This document shows, in pieces, positions 1 to 12,800 of a stretch of 64,000 nt of DNA. The position numbers and the translations under genes were made by a program. Numbering within the stretch: position 1 is the stretch's first letter; each line of letters starts with the position of its first letter. Where the stretch lies: positions 34,151,187 through 34,215,186 of the forward strand of contig NC_088301.1 in the NCBI RefSeq assembly GCF_032854445.1, in the 5' to 3' direction. This DNA is from Liolophura sinensis (taxonomy: Eukaryota; Mollusca; Polyplacophora; Chitonida; Chitonidae). The notes under the pieces are model-generated. The model was not told the DNA's origin and made no database searches. It saw only the letters and a list, made by a program, of their open reading frames with translations.

Positions 1-624
1 TTTATCATCATTGCGTGTTATTTAGATTTACTTAATTCTCCTTGAGCAATAGTGCTAGGGGCCCTGTTAATTGCTACTTTTTTAAGGATTTACTGGCAAG
101 AGGCCAGGTTTCACCGGTTATGTTCGATCATCACACTGTTGACGTTGTCCATGTTTTACACTTCATGCTGGTGTTTGCGTATTATTTAAATATTTACCTG
201 CACATCATGGTTTAGGTGAAAGAAAGTTGTAGGAGATTCCAGATGTTGTCGTTAATTTCCCAAGCATCTTGATGTTGCATTATTAAAAAGACATATTGCC
301 GACGGAAAACAACTCTGCTCCAGTTTTAAACGTCATCTACACATACTTAAGATTTCCAGATGGCTACTGACAATTATATCACTTTGAGTGGCCAATGGAA
401 TGTTCAGTTTTATACGAGGTTTCTCTTTGACTCATCCGCTGGCTAAGTTTTCTATATTTAGAAAGATGATTGAAAACTAACTTTTTTGACTGATATACCT
501 TCACTTGTAGAGCCATCTGTAATGTCACACAAGGCGTTGTGCTTTAATTACGCAGCCTATTGTGCAAGTCGCTCTACTTTCTACTACATGTAACTTCAAT
601 TCTGCCGTACCAGTCGTTGGGAAT

Positions 625-891
625 TATTTATTTATTTGTTTGGTTGGTGTTTTACGGCGTACTCAAGAATATTTCACTCATACGACGGCGGTCAGCATTA
701 TGGTGGGTGGAAACCGGGCAGAGCCCCGGGGAAACCCACGACCAGCCGCAGGTTTCTTACAGGCCTTCCCACTTACAGCCGCAGAGGAAGCCAGCATGAG
801 CTGGACTTGAACTCACTGCGACCGCATTGGTGAGAGACTCCTGGGTCATTACGCTGCGCTAGCGCTCACAAACTGAGCCACGGAGGCCCCC
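625..891 (-). repeat. tRNA-derived SINE, near full length
   Basis: Reference copy of the main SINE family here. Read on the minus strand it starts with a tRNA-like head (GGCCTCCGTGGCTCAGT, A-box-like; GAGTTCAAGTCCAG, B-box-like), passes through a conserved body (CTCCCACCATAATGCTG and GTGAAATATTCTTGAGTA) and ends in an AAATAAATAAATA tail next to 625. About 265 bp. The box motifs fit an internal RNA polymerase III promoter. The small open frames across it are chance. Confidence 0.85.
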
Positions 892-1081
892 GTTGGGAAT
901 TATGAATAGTTTATAAAACATGGTCAGTAGAAAGGCAGATCATATTTCAGTCTGCCATACTGTTTGGTTAATACATGTGCGATCCGCAAGCGAACGTTGC
1001 ATTGTGAGAGTCTATGTGCTCCCTCATTTGCATGTTATCTCGTATCGCGGGCAGTTTACACCAGTGACGGATTTTCCCGTC

Positions 1082-1888
1082 AAACTTAAAATAGGAGACA
1101 ATAAATAGCATAATCTGAGTTATAATCTGAGAAACTGACATGTTTCAAAAATGTAGGCCTAGGACATTTAGCTAAGAGTCAAATGCAACTCCTTTTGTGT
1201 TTAGCTGCACCAATTTAAAAAAATCTAGCACATAGGGGGGCCTATCCATTTAAAAAGATCGGATAGGTGATCAGGCAGTCACGTGCAGTTCATTCGTATG
1301 AGAACAGCGGCTGTTGTCGTGTGAGTTAGACAAATATTCTGGTGTACTGTGTTACGCAAGTGACCCATGGAAGGTGTGTTTATCTCAGCTGTGCTTTAGT
1401 CTACGACCCAACTTAGGACTGTATCATATTCTTATATTCTAAAAATTGACAGATAACTTTTCAAAAGAAAAGACACTAGACCCAATGTATACGTGCATAC
1501 CACGGGCAATTTTAAAAAGTTTAACTTTTTTGTGCTGTTCACAACAGAGATATCAAGTTCATTGTAGACAAAATCACGCACACTGAGACAATTGAAAGCG
1601 CCGAAACGATACCATTTTTTTTTTAATCCGGCGCGAGTGATTTATGTATCCAGAGGACGAGTCTGCTTCCGCTTATGTAACCCAAATCCTGTTTTGCCTT
1701 TTGTGGTACGAGTGACTCGACATCGTATTTTCGGTGTAACATGACGCATATCATGGCCTCGTAAGAATTCCGGCTTAAAAGTAGATTTACAAAGCAACCG
1801 TCACAGATCATGTGATCGTTTAGGTTTGTTTTGACCGTTTCCCTAAATAACTCAGATTATGCTATTTATTGTCTCCTCTTTTAAGTTT
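1082..1888. mobile_element. Inverted-repeat element with ~41-bp arms
   Basis: The segment at 1082-1122 recurs as a near-perfect reverse complement at 1847-1888, sharing GGAGACAATAAATAGCATAA. About 725 bp lies between and contains no convincing ORF. The layout resembles a non-autonomous DNA transposon with terminal inverted repeats, but no target-site duplication was identified. Part of the interior (about 1757-1800) is similar to 12983-13035. Confidence 0.45.
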
Positions 1889-2126
1889 CTGTACGTAGCA
1901 ATACGGTGCCAGGATTAAAAGGCAGTAAAAAAAATATTATCCAGTCTGGTGTTGGAGCGTTATCGGTATGTTGTTACAGGATTGTATGCCTGTGTAATAT
2001 CCCGACGTAGGTTATTTTAATAGTATTCAGCGGTGGACTAATCCTTTGCATATATTATCCGAAGGACTTCCTGCATGCCCGTTAACTTGTGAATGGACAT
2101 TCAGGGGTAAGTGACTTTAACGAGGT

Positions 2127-2400
2127 ACTTAGAGTGCACATAATGTGCCTGCTTGTTGCAGGACGGATTTTCACAGCTCTTTCATGTAGTGCTGCTTCAC
2201 TGAGGCAACTCTCCGAAGGCAGGTAAGGCGCCCGCCCGATCCATTTTACTGATGCACTTCAATCAGCCTTTGCACTATCCTCTTAATGCTAAACGCCAAG
2301 CGAGGAAGCAACAACTTCCACTTTTAACGCTTAATTGTGAACCTGGATTGGCCCTCGAGCGGACGCTCTATGAGTTGAGCTGTCGGGAGTTAGTGCTTGG
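2127..2400 (-). repeat. Second tRNA-related repeat family, long copy
   Basis: The stretch contains GTGCTGCTTCACTGAGGCAA and GCCAAGCGAGGAAGCAACAA, ending in GCGGACGCTCTATGAGTTGA. The last part, read on the minus strand, looks like a tRNA head (AGCTCAACTCATAGAGCGTC). A shorter copy lies at 8607-8760 in the same orientation. I recognise this as a common molluscan short interspersed repeat; the family name is not known to me. Confidence 0.6.
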
Positions 2401-3617
2401 GGGCGGTGGACATTCAGGAAGGCTGCACTGCATGCAAGCAGTACTGCGAAGGCATATATTCATTCAGACAGCTGTAATTTTACATACAGCTCTAAAATAA
2501 ATATTCAGGTATTTTAACACAATAACGGATAACTCAGTAGCGAAAAATATCTTAACTGTTTTTACCCTTTAACAACTGGCCATTGTGTTTTAACAATGTA
2601 CTTTTATTATTAAAACCGGAAGTGATACTTTAGCCATGGGACAAAATTGTCTCATCGATCAACCACCTATCCTGTCTTGGATAAGCATATCTACTGCGAA
2701 ATGTGGTTGGACAGGAAATGGTACAACCGGACTTTCAATTATAGGAAAAAGATATTACAAGATTAAGACATCTTGATTTATTATCTCATGTGTTCTGTAG
2801 TAAGAGCGTTAATCATAAATCAATGGCAGGCAATTCCACGTCCCAGCAATGATTGGATTTCACAGCTACATCTGTCCAAACTTAATTGCTTTCTCGAAAC
2901 GACGTCAAGCAGCGATTCTGAAAACGAATATAATATTCTTCTTATGCCATAATTTTTCGCCCTGCAGTGAGATACCATTCTGCTTGTGACAGTAATTGGC
3001 AAACTTTATTATCAAAACCTTGGACATTTTAAGAAAAATGAAATCGTTTAAAAAGAAACACACAATCACGTGAAAATTTTTTAACCTCTGCTTCAAAAGT
3101 CTTCAGTTAATAATATTTCTTGTGAGAATAATTGATTTACTGGCACTGAAGGTTTCTCTCTGTCAATCACTTGCTTTGTTATTTGAAAAGGGTATTCCAC
3201 ACGTCACATTGTACTTGATAACTTCTGGGTCATTGTAACAGTGTATAATTAAAGATATTCTATACATGTGAGTAAGTGTTATGTAAGTGCAATAGAAACT
3301 TTTGCCCAATTTTCTTAGACCATTGATATTATTAATGCTTAACACATACTAGAACTGAAGGCGTATAACTTTTCCTTTTCGAAGGGTGTGTTTATATCTT
3401 AATTAAGCCAGATATCCCTATTACACAATATAATAGGTATTTTATTTTATAATATTGTATTTTCGGTACAGAATATTCAATAACACATATGTACATAAAA
3501 TGAAATATTCACACATTTTCGACACCCTGATAAGCATTCCGATAAGCATACGTCAAAAATGAATGTAATATTATTAAATACACATACGTATTACTGGCAT
3601 ACATGATGCCAAAACAT

Positions 3618-3852
3618 TTATTTATTTATTTATTTGATTGATGTTTTACGCCGTACTTAAAAATATTTCACTTATTCCACCGCGGCCAGCATTATGGTGA
3701 GAGGAATGCGGACAGCTCGGGTGAAAAACACTACCATTTGTTGGTGGCAGATCTTCCGAGTTACGGCCGGAGAGGAAGTCAGCACGAACTGGATTTGAGA
3801 TCACAGCGGCCGCTCCTCGGTCATTGCTAGCGTGCTCACCCCCTCGACCAGA
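3618..3852 (-). repeat. tRNA-derived SINE, diverged copy
   Basis: Same family and orientation as 625-891. The TATTTATTTATTTATTTGAT tail lies at the left, followed by GATGTTTTACGCCGTACTTA and a diverged body. The tRNA-like head, near 3820-3850, has lost several bases. Confidence 0.8.
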
Positions 3853-4617
3853 GAAGTAAGATATCAGTTCCACTCCACAAGTCTACAATTGTTAAGTATG
3901 AGCGTAAGTAATCATAAAATAAACAATACAAGCTCATCCAGCGATGATACTTGGTCACAAGTGAACGTTCATCTCGGGATCTGGGACCCATTCCACAAAA
4001 GCATTTCCGACTTTACTTAATATTTAAAATATAATTTTAAAGCTTAGTTTTCGGTTTTAGAAATCAAAATTTTGTCCACCTTTCAACAAGACAAATGTGT
4101 CTAAATTTCAACTTTCAGTACCAAAAAGTACGCATTCAGAAGAGGTTTTAATTTTGACCTAAGTCAGAAATGTACAGCAAAGCGTCCGTCTGTGAAGCTT
4201 GTATTGTATCTCCACATGTATCTCCACCTGTAAACGAAGCATCGAATGCAGTATTGCATACAAACAGTTTGAAGACGATATTTTTACTAATAAATGGCTA
4301 TTGTCCAATGGAGTTAGTTAGTAATTGTCTTCATTGCCCAAAACCGGCTGCTCCCACAATGGGTTATATAGAGCGATAAAAAAAATCCGGCCTTACCTTT
4401 GCGGGATGAAGGAGACCTATGACAAATGGCGTAGCACACAAAAACATTGGCATATGGTGGGTCGCATGGGGGCCATTCAGTATCAAATGGTGTCATCATG
4501 ATTTACACAGGTTGTATATTATCTTCATGTCAACAGGATTTTGTATTTTTTCCTTTCCTATTGTACGTGTGTGTTAACTTTATACCCACTTTTCCACCTG
4601 TTTATCTGCAAGGCATT

Positions 4618-4727
4618 GATTTATTTATTTTTTTTATTGGTGTTTTACGCCGTACTCAAGAATATTTCTCTTATACGACGGCGGCAAGCATTATGATGGG
4701 AGGAAACCGGGCAGAGCCCGGGGGTGC
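4618..4727 (-). repeat. tRNA-derived SINE, 3' half only
   Basis: Contains GTGTTTTACGCCGTACTCAA and GGAGGAAACCGGGCAGAGCC, then stops abruptly. The tRNA head is missing, so this is a truncated copy. Confidence 0.8.
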
Positions 4728-6433
4728 AAGGAAATGAGATCGATTTACAACGTTCTTTAATTGTACATGTGTTCTCGACTGTTCGATCGAAATGCCAGAA
4801 TATAAATAGGAAATAAATATACAAACGAAGTTATTATTTGAAAGCAGTAAAAGATACAGCAGGAAAATTTTCATGATTTGGGACATAAAATTATATTTAT
4901 AACTTGAATTCCACTGTCGGCTAATGCATAATTCAAATTCCACGTCAAGGCCATGTTAAAAGTAAGGTTAAGGTGATTTATGAGCCACAGAGGATTCCGT
5001 TTCAATTAGTTGTGTCACCGGAAAGTCTGTTCTTACGAGAAAGTATACAAACAGAAAGCACAGACATCATAGTTATTCTCCATTAAAAGCCAAAACTACA
5101 CACACCACCGGTGGAAAAGTCCATGATCTTAACCAACCTGATTTCGCTCCTGAAATATTACGCAATTTACGATCCTATAACAAGTCAGAGTAAGCTGATT
5201 TCAAAACCAAATTAATCTTACAGGTGGCTTCGTCAGCACTGGATAAGCAAAATAATAACACCAAATTGTTCAGCTTAAAAATGTATAGAAATAATTCAAA
5301 TGCAAATATAAGTATAGAGGACAGCCATTGCGGGACCGGCTCTAAGCGTTCTGTATAAATTATATTTATGATAGTAATGACAACTAAGAAAAATGGAGAA
5401 AAAATGTGATACAAATGAAAAGGAATGTCCTGGACTGCCACGTATCGCGTACAATGGGACTAGTACTAGAGGCCAGCATAGGAACTTTTAGGGGATCGTC
5501 ACTCTGGGCGATACCCTATTGAAATTGTCAGGATTATTAACCATAATTTCGTTGGCCGGTTACAACGAAATGTCCGATGTCACATGAGTTTAAAACCTAT
5601 TAATAATGTTCTTTTTAAGAACCACGGAACTTGTTTTCTTCAAATCTGGCATACCTGACTAAAATTGGGTGGCCTCTTAATTTGAATCCTTCAAGTCAAC
5701 TGTAAAATCTGCACAACTGGATCGAACAAAAAAATTTCTGAGACCCCTTGACCACAGGATTATGAATTTCATATGCATCTTGTTTTTCTGTTGCACTGAT
5801 AATGATGTAATTTACATTTGATTTCCATCTTTGTGATTCATTTACAATAGTTTCAACCACATTAACAATATTTACAATTTTGCTGGTTTTACGCTCATAA
5901 TATTCCTTTTGCATGCTATGGACATCACAAAATTGACACTCAACCCTTCGCCAGATACCTTGACCTAAAGCCGCAACGAAAGCCGCAATTACTTTTTATG
6001 GTGTATCAGTCATCTACCATATTTCGGCATATCGCCTTTTTCACATCTACAAATTTATGTTCATCTGTGTGAGTTATAATGTATCAGGGTTTTTTTTCTT
6101 GTAAACATATCCATAAGTTATCCTAAACTTTCGACACCTTAATATATCTAATCCATTTTGTTAACACTGTTTCTTTCTTCTTTGCAAATTGTACTAAAGT
6201 GTGATAAGCAAGCCGCACTAAGTTGGGAAACGTCCTTTTCACATTTGCAAGAAATAGTCTAGAAATTCCTTTAGAGAAAGGATTCAACAAATTTTGTTGA
6301 ACTTAACAACAAAAGTTAGTCTAACTTCGATACTCTTTCGTCTAAACATAGGCCGGCTATGGCGGCCGTCGTTGGACTGGTGATAGGTGTGCTGGTTCAG
6401 TATTTACCTCAGGACTTGTTGGCTTCATCCAAT

Positions 6434-8307
6434 TCTATTAACAACTATAAATGATTTACGCTCCACTTGGTTCCCCATGGCTGATGTGTTGAAATATGGT
6501 TCCTTTTCTAGGCTCAACTTCACGACATTTTGGAATCGATACAAAACATTACTTAGTCTATGTACATGTAGTTTTATGGTTTTACAGTGTTTTCAAGAGC
6601 TTAAATAAGTAGGTTCAGGTACGAAAGCTAACATCCTTCAGAACAATGTTGGTATAGCGACAGCATTTCCATTTTCATCTGAGAACCTTACCATTGTTTA
6701 ATATCTGGCCGGTCAATGACCAGTCAAGGGGAATTCATTTGTTATCCAGCCCTTTATAATTTCGAGGAAGCCCCTAATGTTTCATCGCCAACGTAAATCA
6801 CCAAACCGGTAGCTGTATGTGGGAGAAAACGTTTGCATTCTCCTCGCCCGTTTAATAATGTGCGTGTTTAGGCAACTCTGTCAACACTTGAATTGTCGAT
6901 CACGTTCTAAATTAAATATTTATGATTTACAATGGAACGTTTGGTTAACCTGTCCCCTGAGATAATCCTTCATTCCATCACCATTTGCTTATCGACATAG
7001 ATCCAACTTTGCAGGGAACATCAACATGACATCTAAACAAATAGCAACATTCGCAATAATGTGGACGGCAGCCATACTATGATGAGTATATAAAATATGA
7101 GCCGAATAATACAGTGTATGAACCTGGAAAAGGAGAAAAGAAGAGACTATCAGGTCGATACAAAGTCCTAATCATCACAATACCCATCCACAAAATACTT
7201 TCCACAGAAAAAGTTTACTCTGCTGGAAAACGTTTCAGCCCGGAAGGTTCTTCGCTGTGTTTCGTTTGTAATTAAAAGTATAAAGTTGAATTTATCAGTT
7301 TTGTGTAAAATATTTTCCTTTTGCATATACTTCAAATTCTGAAGTTCATAATAATAAGTTTCATTATTAAGTCCTCTGAATTATTGTAAATCATTAGGAA
7401 GTGTTAAAAATTCCGAATGGCACTAACGAGCCACCGGTTAGAATTCTTCAGTAATTACCAGTCGCAAAATATCAGCATTGTCTGATTTTTATAACTCTGT
7501 TCAAAATTAGAAATAAATTTCCGAAAATTTATATAGCCTTTTCAAACTATTGAAATGCAATAATTTGAACTATTCCTGGTACATAACAAAAACTGATTTG
7601 ATAGTAAAAATGGACATTGTTGACAAAGTCTCAGTGATTGCCCCAGTGATGGAGGAAAAAGTGTGTATTAGTATTTTGGTAGATGACATAACACATAAAC
7701 ACTCTCTTAGCACTGAAATGTTATCTGTTACATTTTGGCGCTGGTGGCTGGGAGGAAAAGCATTTGTAATGTTAGATTATATGAAAAAATATGAATTCAA
7801 CACTTTACCCAATGATTATAAAGATAACATTTAACATTTTCATGTTTTAAATGTTAAAAAGCTTGTCATCTAAAGTTTAGTAACAACCTACAATTAGCAA
7901 TCAGTATCGGGTATAAAAGATAATATCTTGGGATTTATGTGTTCCAGCATTTAACAGCATTTAGCGTTGGCGATGATACATTATAAAGGGCTGGATAACA
8001 AATGAATTCCCCTTGACTGGTCATTGACCGGCCAGATATGAAACAATGGTAAGGTTCTCAGATGAAAATGGAAATGCTGTCGCTATACCAACATTGTTCT
8101 GAAGGATGTTAGCTTTCGTACCTGAACCTACTTATTTAAGCTCTTGAAAACACTGTAAAACCATAAAACTACATGTACATAGACTAAGTAATGTTTTGTA
8201 TCGATTCCAAAATGTCGTGAATTTGAACCTAAAAAAGGAACCGTATTTCAACACATCAGCCATGGGGAACCAAATGGAGCGTAAACCATTTATAGTTGTT
8301 AAAATCT
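6434..8307. mobile_element. Foldback / TIR element with ~320-bp arms
   Basis: The left arm (6434-6757, continuing more weakly to about 6798) is the reverse complement of the right arm (about 7967-8307). Shared stretches include CAGTCAAGGGGAATTCATTT (left) and the matching AAATGAATTCCCCTTGACTG (right). The arms differ by small indels, including a ~17-bp insertion near 6758-6774. The ~1.2-kb centre has only one open frame of note (7550-7834, 94 codons), which I do not recognise. No transposase is visible, so it is best called a non-autonomous TIR or foldback element. Ends are approximate. Confidence 0.75.
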
Positions 8308-8606
8308 AGAACATGTTGAGACCTGAACATTTGCGTTTTAAGAGGCAAGTGGAGTGCAAAGAATTGAAATTCAGCTATCGCAGCTTTTGCTGTCAGTTTT
8401 TTTCACAATCCGATATTTCACAGATATATGTAAATATGTGAGACGCCCCACCCACTGGGTCACAGATGGCATAGTGGAATCTGGTTTTATCCGAACATAT
8501 ACCTATGATCTTAGTAGGATGAAATAAAATAATAAAGACAAACTTGGTTAACATCATGAGTGAGTGCTTGTGGTTCATATACAGACATATGACGACGAAG
8601 GAATCC

Positions 8607-8760
8607 TTAGAGTGCATGTAATGTGCCTCCTTTGTTTCAGGACGGATTTCCATCGCTCTTTTACTTAGTGCTGCTTCACTGAGACGCCTTACCGAAGGAA
8701 AGAAATCCGCCCCGCCCGAGCCATTATACTGATACGGGTCAACCAGTCAGAAATAAGTTG
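8607..8760 (-). repeat. Second tRNA-related repeat family, truncated copy
   Basis: Matches 2127-2265, sharing GTGCTGCTTCACTGAG and the following CCGAAGG and CCCGCCCGA blocks. It ends at GGGTCAACCAGTCAG without the tRNA-like part. Confidence 0.6.
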
Positions 8761-9818
8761 AGAAATTATAAATAAAGTCAGAACTCTGCTGTGGGCGACT
8801 CCATTTTGCCTAAGAACTAGTGCTGAAGTCATCTGTGTTAGAAGGAGAATTGCCGTCGGAAACCGCCGAAGTGTAGTTCGTTTTCGGCTTTACGCTCGGG
8901 AAACCGGAATGTTGGACGTAGGTTCCGAGTTTACACGAACAGGCCGGCAGTTTTAACGAATCTCATTGGCTTTACGTGTCTGGCGAGGGAAAATGGCAAG
9001 ATTACGCAGCAGGTACCACCAGACAGAAAAAAATGTGCCCTTTTCCGGCTATAGTGTAATTTTTAAAAGTTTTCTTCTCCTTTAATTATTACCATTTATA
9101 TAGCTAAAATAATAGTGTGAAAGTGAAGATTACTACTATTCGGTTATTCGGTTGAAATGTCGCCATAACTATTAATTCCTGCCTTCACAACGACGTGGAA
9201 CTAATACATGTGTATAATCAATCAATAAAAAGCGTTTAGGATCAAAGGTGTTTCCAAAGGATCCCCAAAGACAGGTCTAAATACAGAAACACTAAGAGAT
9301 CATTTAAGAAAAAAGCATTTTCACTTTAAATTGTGTGGCATGCGACTTCCAAGCTTTTGAAATTCCAGATCACATTAAAATCCTCAAAGGCCAGGCATGT
9401 GCGACATTGCGGGTAGTTGTCATTTTCTACTGACTTTTGTCTTTTTGTCTAGTTGACTCCTGTTGTGTTTAAAACCACAATTAGAAATCTTAAAATGAGA
9501 CTACAATGTCGTTAGATGACCCATTGTTGTTTACAAAATAAAGTATGTTATACTATTATTAAGCAGCGATATGTCGGTCCATACGAATACTATTGTGTAA
9601 TATGCCTCGTGATTTGCCCCCACCCCCACCCACACACCTGTGTATATAGTACGAATGCTCTGGCAACCCCTGTACCTTTTATATCCACGCGATCCACCTT
9701 TATAAATCACTACACCTCTTAGTCTATTTTTATATTGTTTATCTTTAAGGCGCAAGGTAGAAATATGATCGGGCCTTTTCTCTGCAAGCTATTAAGACCT
9801 TTAGTTGAAGGTAGCATT

Positions 9819-9858
9819 TATATAGACGTGTCTCTTAAAAAGTGAATTGCCAAGGTCC
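9819..9858 (+). promoter_or_regulatory. Possible TATA-type core promoter
   Basis: TTTATATAGACG lies about 40 bp before the beta-lactamase-like ATG at 9859. If it works as a TATA box, the 5' UTR would be only a few bases long, so it may be fortuitous. A transcript start is needed to decide. Confidence 0.2.
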
Positions 9859-12800
9859 ATGGATCCGTTGGGGAGGCGATGTGTGTTTTTATTTTCCGCT
9901 CTAGCCATCTGTGCTGGAGATATTTTCACACCAGAGCAAGTTCAACAATTGGACACTTTTGTTAAAGATGTAATGTCATGTTCACATTCCCCTGGATTCA
10001 CTTTAACTGCAGTGAAAGGGAAAGAGATTTTCACCAGAGGATATGGGAAAAGAGACGTCCACAAAGGACTGAACGTAACCGAAGAAACCCTCTTCTGCAT
10101 AGGCTCAGTCACAAAGGCAATGACAACTACTTTGCTTGCAAAGCTCCTACCTACAAAGTTCCCACAGTAAGTATGGTACATGTGCTAAGTATAATAATGG
10201 TAATGATTAATATTATTTAGTATATATGTGATCACAAAAACATAAATGTTCTTAAGTGTGATATCTTTTATGCTAAAGGTGCACATACATATGTATATAT
10301 CAGTGTTTGAAACAATACTAAAACATTCAGTCTTACTCAACAGCCATTTTGTTATCATAAATCAAGAAAACTGGGATTCTAAAGTCCACAGTTCGTATCT
10401 GTTGTACGCAAAACACTTCAAACCCACACGAATGTCAAGAGGTTTTATCTCAGATGTCGGAATATGTGACGCTTACATATATCAAACTATTTATCAGGAC
10501 CAAACATGTCTAACTAGACAAGACAATACAATAGCCTTTGTAAAAACTGCTTTACTTAATAAATCTGAATTATTACCTTTCCTTTTTTTAATTAACTTAT
10601 TTAAAAGCGATACTTCTCAAGTAAATTTTCAGGTGTCCAGGTTTTTTTTTTTACACTGATCACAATACAAATTTTGACACGCTTAAATATGTATTAGTTT
10701 TTAAACTCTTTAAGACAATAATCTTTGTGATACATAAAAAGCTCGCTTTGGGGCTTTATTCTCAAGTTTAAATACACTTATATACATATATATATTCACT
10801 GATGAATTCATGAAGTACAAGATTTCAATCGGCAGGTCGTCTTGGGACACCAAGGTCAGTTACATTCTGGGGGATTCTTTCAAATTCACGAGCACTGATC
10901 TGACAGATCACGCGACGCTGAGAGACATTCTCAGTCATAGGACGGGTCTTGTTGCTGAAAATTATGGCCTGATTGCCGGTTACAACAAAAGCATCACACG
11001 GGCATATATGGCAAAGTAAGTGATTTCAAAGTAGGCTATACTTGTATTACACATGCACCAAGAAATGACGATTTTGCCTTTTGAATAAATGTTAGGCTGC
11101 TCTTGCCTAAACGAGGCCCAGAGTTTTATAATGTGTAGCACTAAGCAAGAGGTTCCGATACCCAAAAGGTCCATGATATATGCATTTAGTAGTATCTAAA
11201 TATTTCTGTTCGTCCCAGGGATGAATTCATCTGGATTCCTGTTTTATTGCTTTAGACCATTGTACTGTCAACTATGTTTATTTGAACGGTCACACGTTTT
11301 TCACACAATTACTTGTCATCTTGCATTCTTTATATAATATATGATTTTTGAAAACCTTACGTCACTATGTCTCGATTCCTCAGTGCATGATTGTCAAAAC
11401 ATTCACACACGAAAGCACTCCATATGAGTGCAGCTTGACAAATTTTACGTTGTAAACGTATTCAATACAATGAGAGTGCCGCCGATATAAATACAAAGTG
11501 TAATTCAACCACGTGGTGTAAATTACAGAAAGCTTCGATATTTACCGTCTTCCCAGCCACTGAGGTACCAATTCGAGTATAACAACTGGATGTACTTCCT
11601 TGCGGGCTATGTTGCGGAAGTGTTAGCCGAGGGAGAGGAATCCTGGGAAGATTTGCTTACAAAGCACGTATTAAACCCCTTGGGAATGGATTCTACCGCT
11701 ATCTTGAAGGACCTTAACGAACTGGCAACAAAGGCAGAGATGGCGTTGCCCTATGTTTTCTTTGATGGTGAATTCGTAAGACTCTCCTCCGCAGCATTCA
11801 GGTGAGACCACTGAGTTAAAGTGGTTGGGTTCCCCTTGGTGCAATTTTGGGCTCTGTAAATATCAGTCCTGAGAAGGAAAGGGCAAAAGGTGATTGTAAA
11901 CCCATTGTTCTTTCTCAGTGTCGGTGCTATTTCTTGAATTGTATAGACTAGTGCAGTATCAGCTTGCGACATCATCAATGTCTAATCTGTTTGCGCAATA
12001 CGCATTTTTTTCAATACTTGACACGATGCTCTTGTTAGTCTTCACAAACAGCTTTAGAGAACTCGAAGTACAGATAGACACGCATACAGAGATTGTTTTC
12101 TTTATAGTTAGATAAAAAAATCACTAAAATGTAAAAGGAAGACAAAGGTCTTATTAAATAAAATAAACAAATAAATAAATCAATAACGTCACCATACACG
12201 TGAAAGAATGTCTTAACATTCTAGCATTTGCGTGCAACTAGATGACTATCAACTCGCCACTACATTGCAGAAATACTTCCAAATGTGGCGTTAAAAACCA
12301 CAATCTAGCCATGTAAAATACAAGGGTTATAATATACCAATATATTATTATCACACATTTATTAAATTGTTTGAAAATGAAACTGTACGACTTCCTCCCA
12401 GTTGCTGTTTCTAAGCTATAACAAAGGCTCTAATCATTGTTAATCTGTAATATCTAATGATATGAAATGCCTTCTTGCTTATACAAGCCGTTCTCACTTC
12501 TGTTTCTGAATTTAGTATCCATCCCGCGGAACCCGCTGGCGCTGTGTGCTCGTCAGCTAAAGACATGGCTAAGTGGTTGCAGTTTCTTCTCCGCTCACCG
12601 AAAAATATCGTCAACGAAACGTGTTTTAACGAGACAATGAAGCCAATCCAACTGACGCCAGAACAGGCCATCGGGGGACTGAAGAGACCCACATTTCCAA
12701 TCGATATGTATACCTTTGCCACCGGAATGGGCTGGTTTACTGGCGCCTATCGAGGTAAGTTAGGTTGCCAATCGTGCAAATAGCCTGCGTTTACAAGTAT

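Larger units (their letters stand above)
1..9858. other. Repeat-rich intergenic region, no gene recognised
   Basis: Both strands carry only short open frames with stop-rich surroundings, and none resembles a known protein. What can be identified are SINE copies (625-891, 3618-3852, 4618-4727), a second tRNA-related repeat (2127-2400, 8607-8760), a small inverted-repeat element (1082-1888) and a large foldback element (6434-8307), each listed separately. Stretches 4730-6430 and 8760-9800 show nothing further that I can name. Confidence 0.6.

Noticed and set aside
560-833. Overlapping small ORFs
   Set aside because: They lie mostly within a SINE copy; the same open stretches recur in other copies of the family.
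6387-6608. 73-codon ORF
   Set aside because: It overlaps the left arm of the foldback element and is broken in the right arm.
9847-9858. Upstream extension of the beta-lactamase-like frame
   Set aside because: The extension would start at TTG; the first ATG in frame is 9859 and gives a normal signal peptide.
10246-10659. 137-codon ORF
   Set aside because: It sits in intron 1 of the beta-lactamase-like gene, has AT-rich composition and no recognisable domain.
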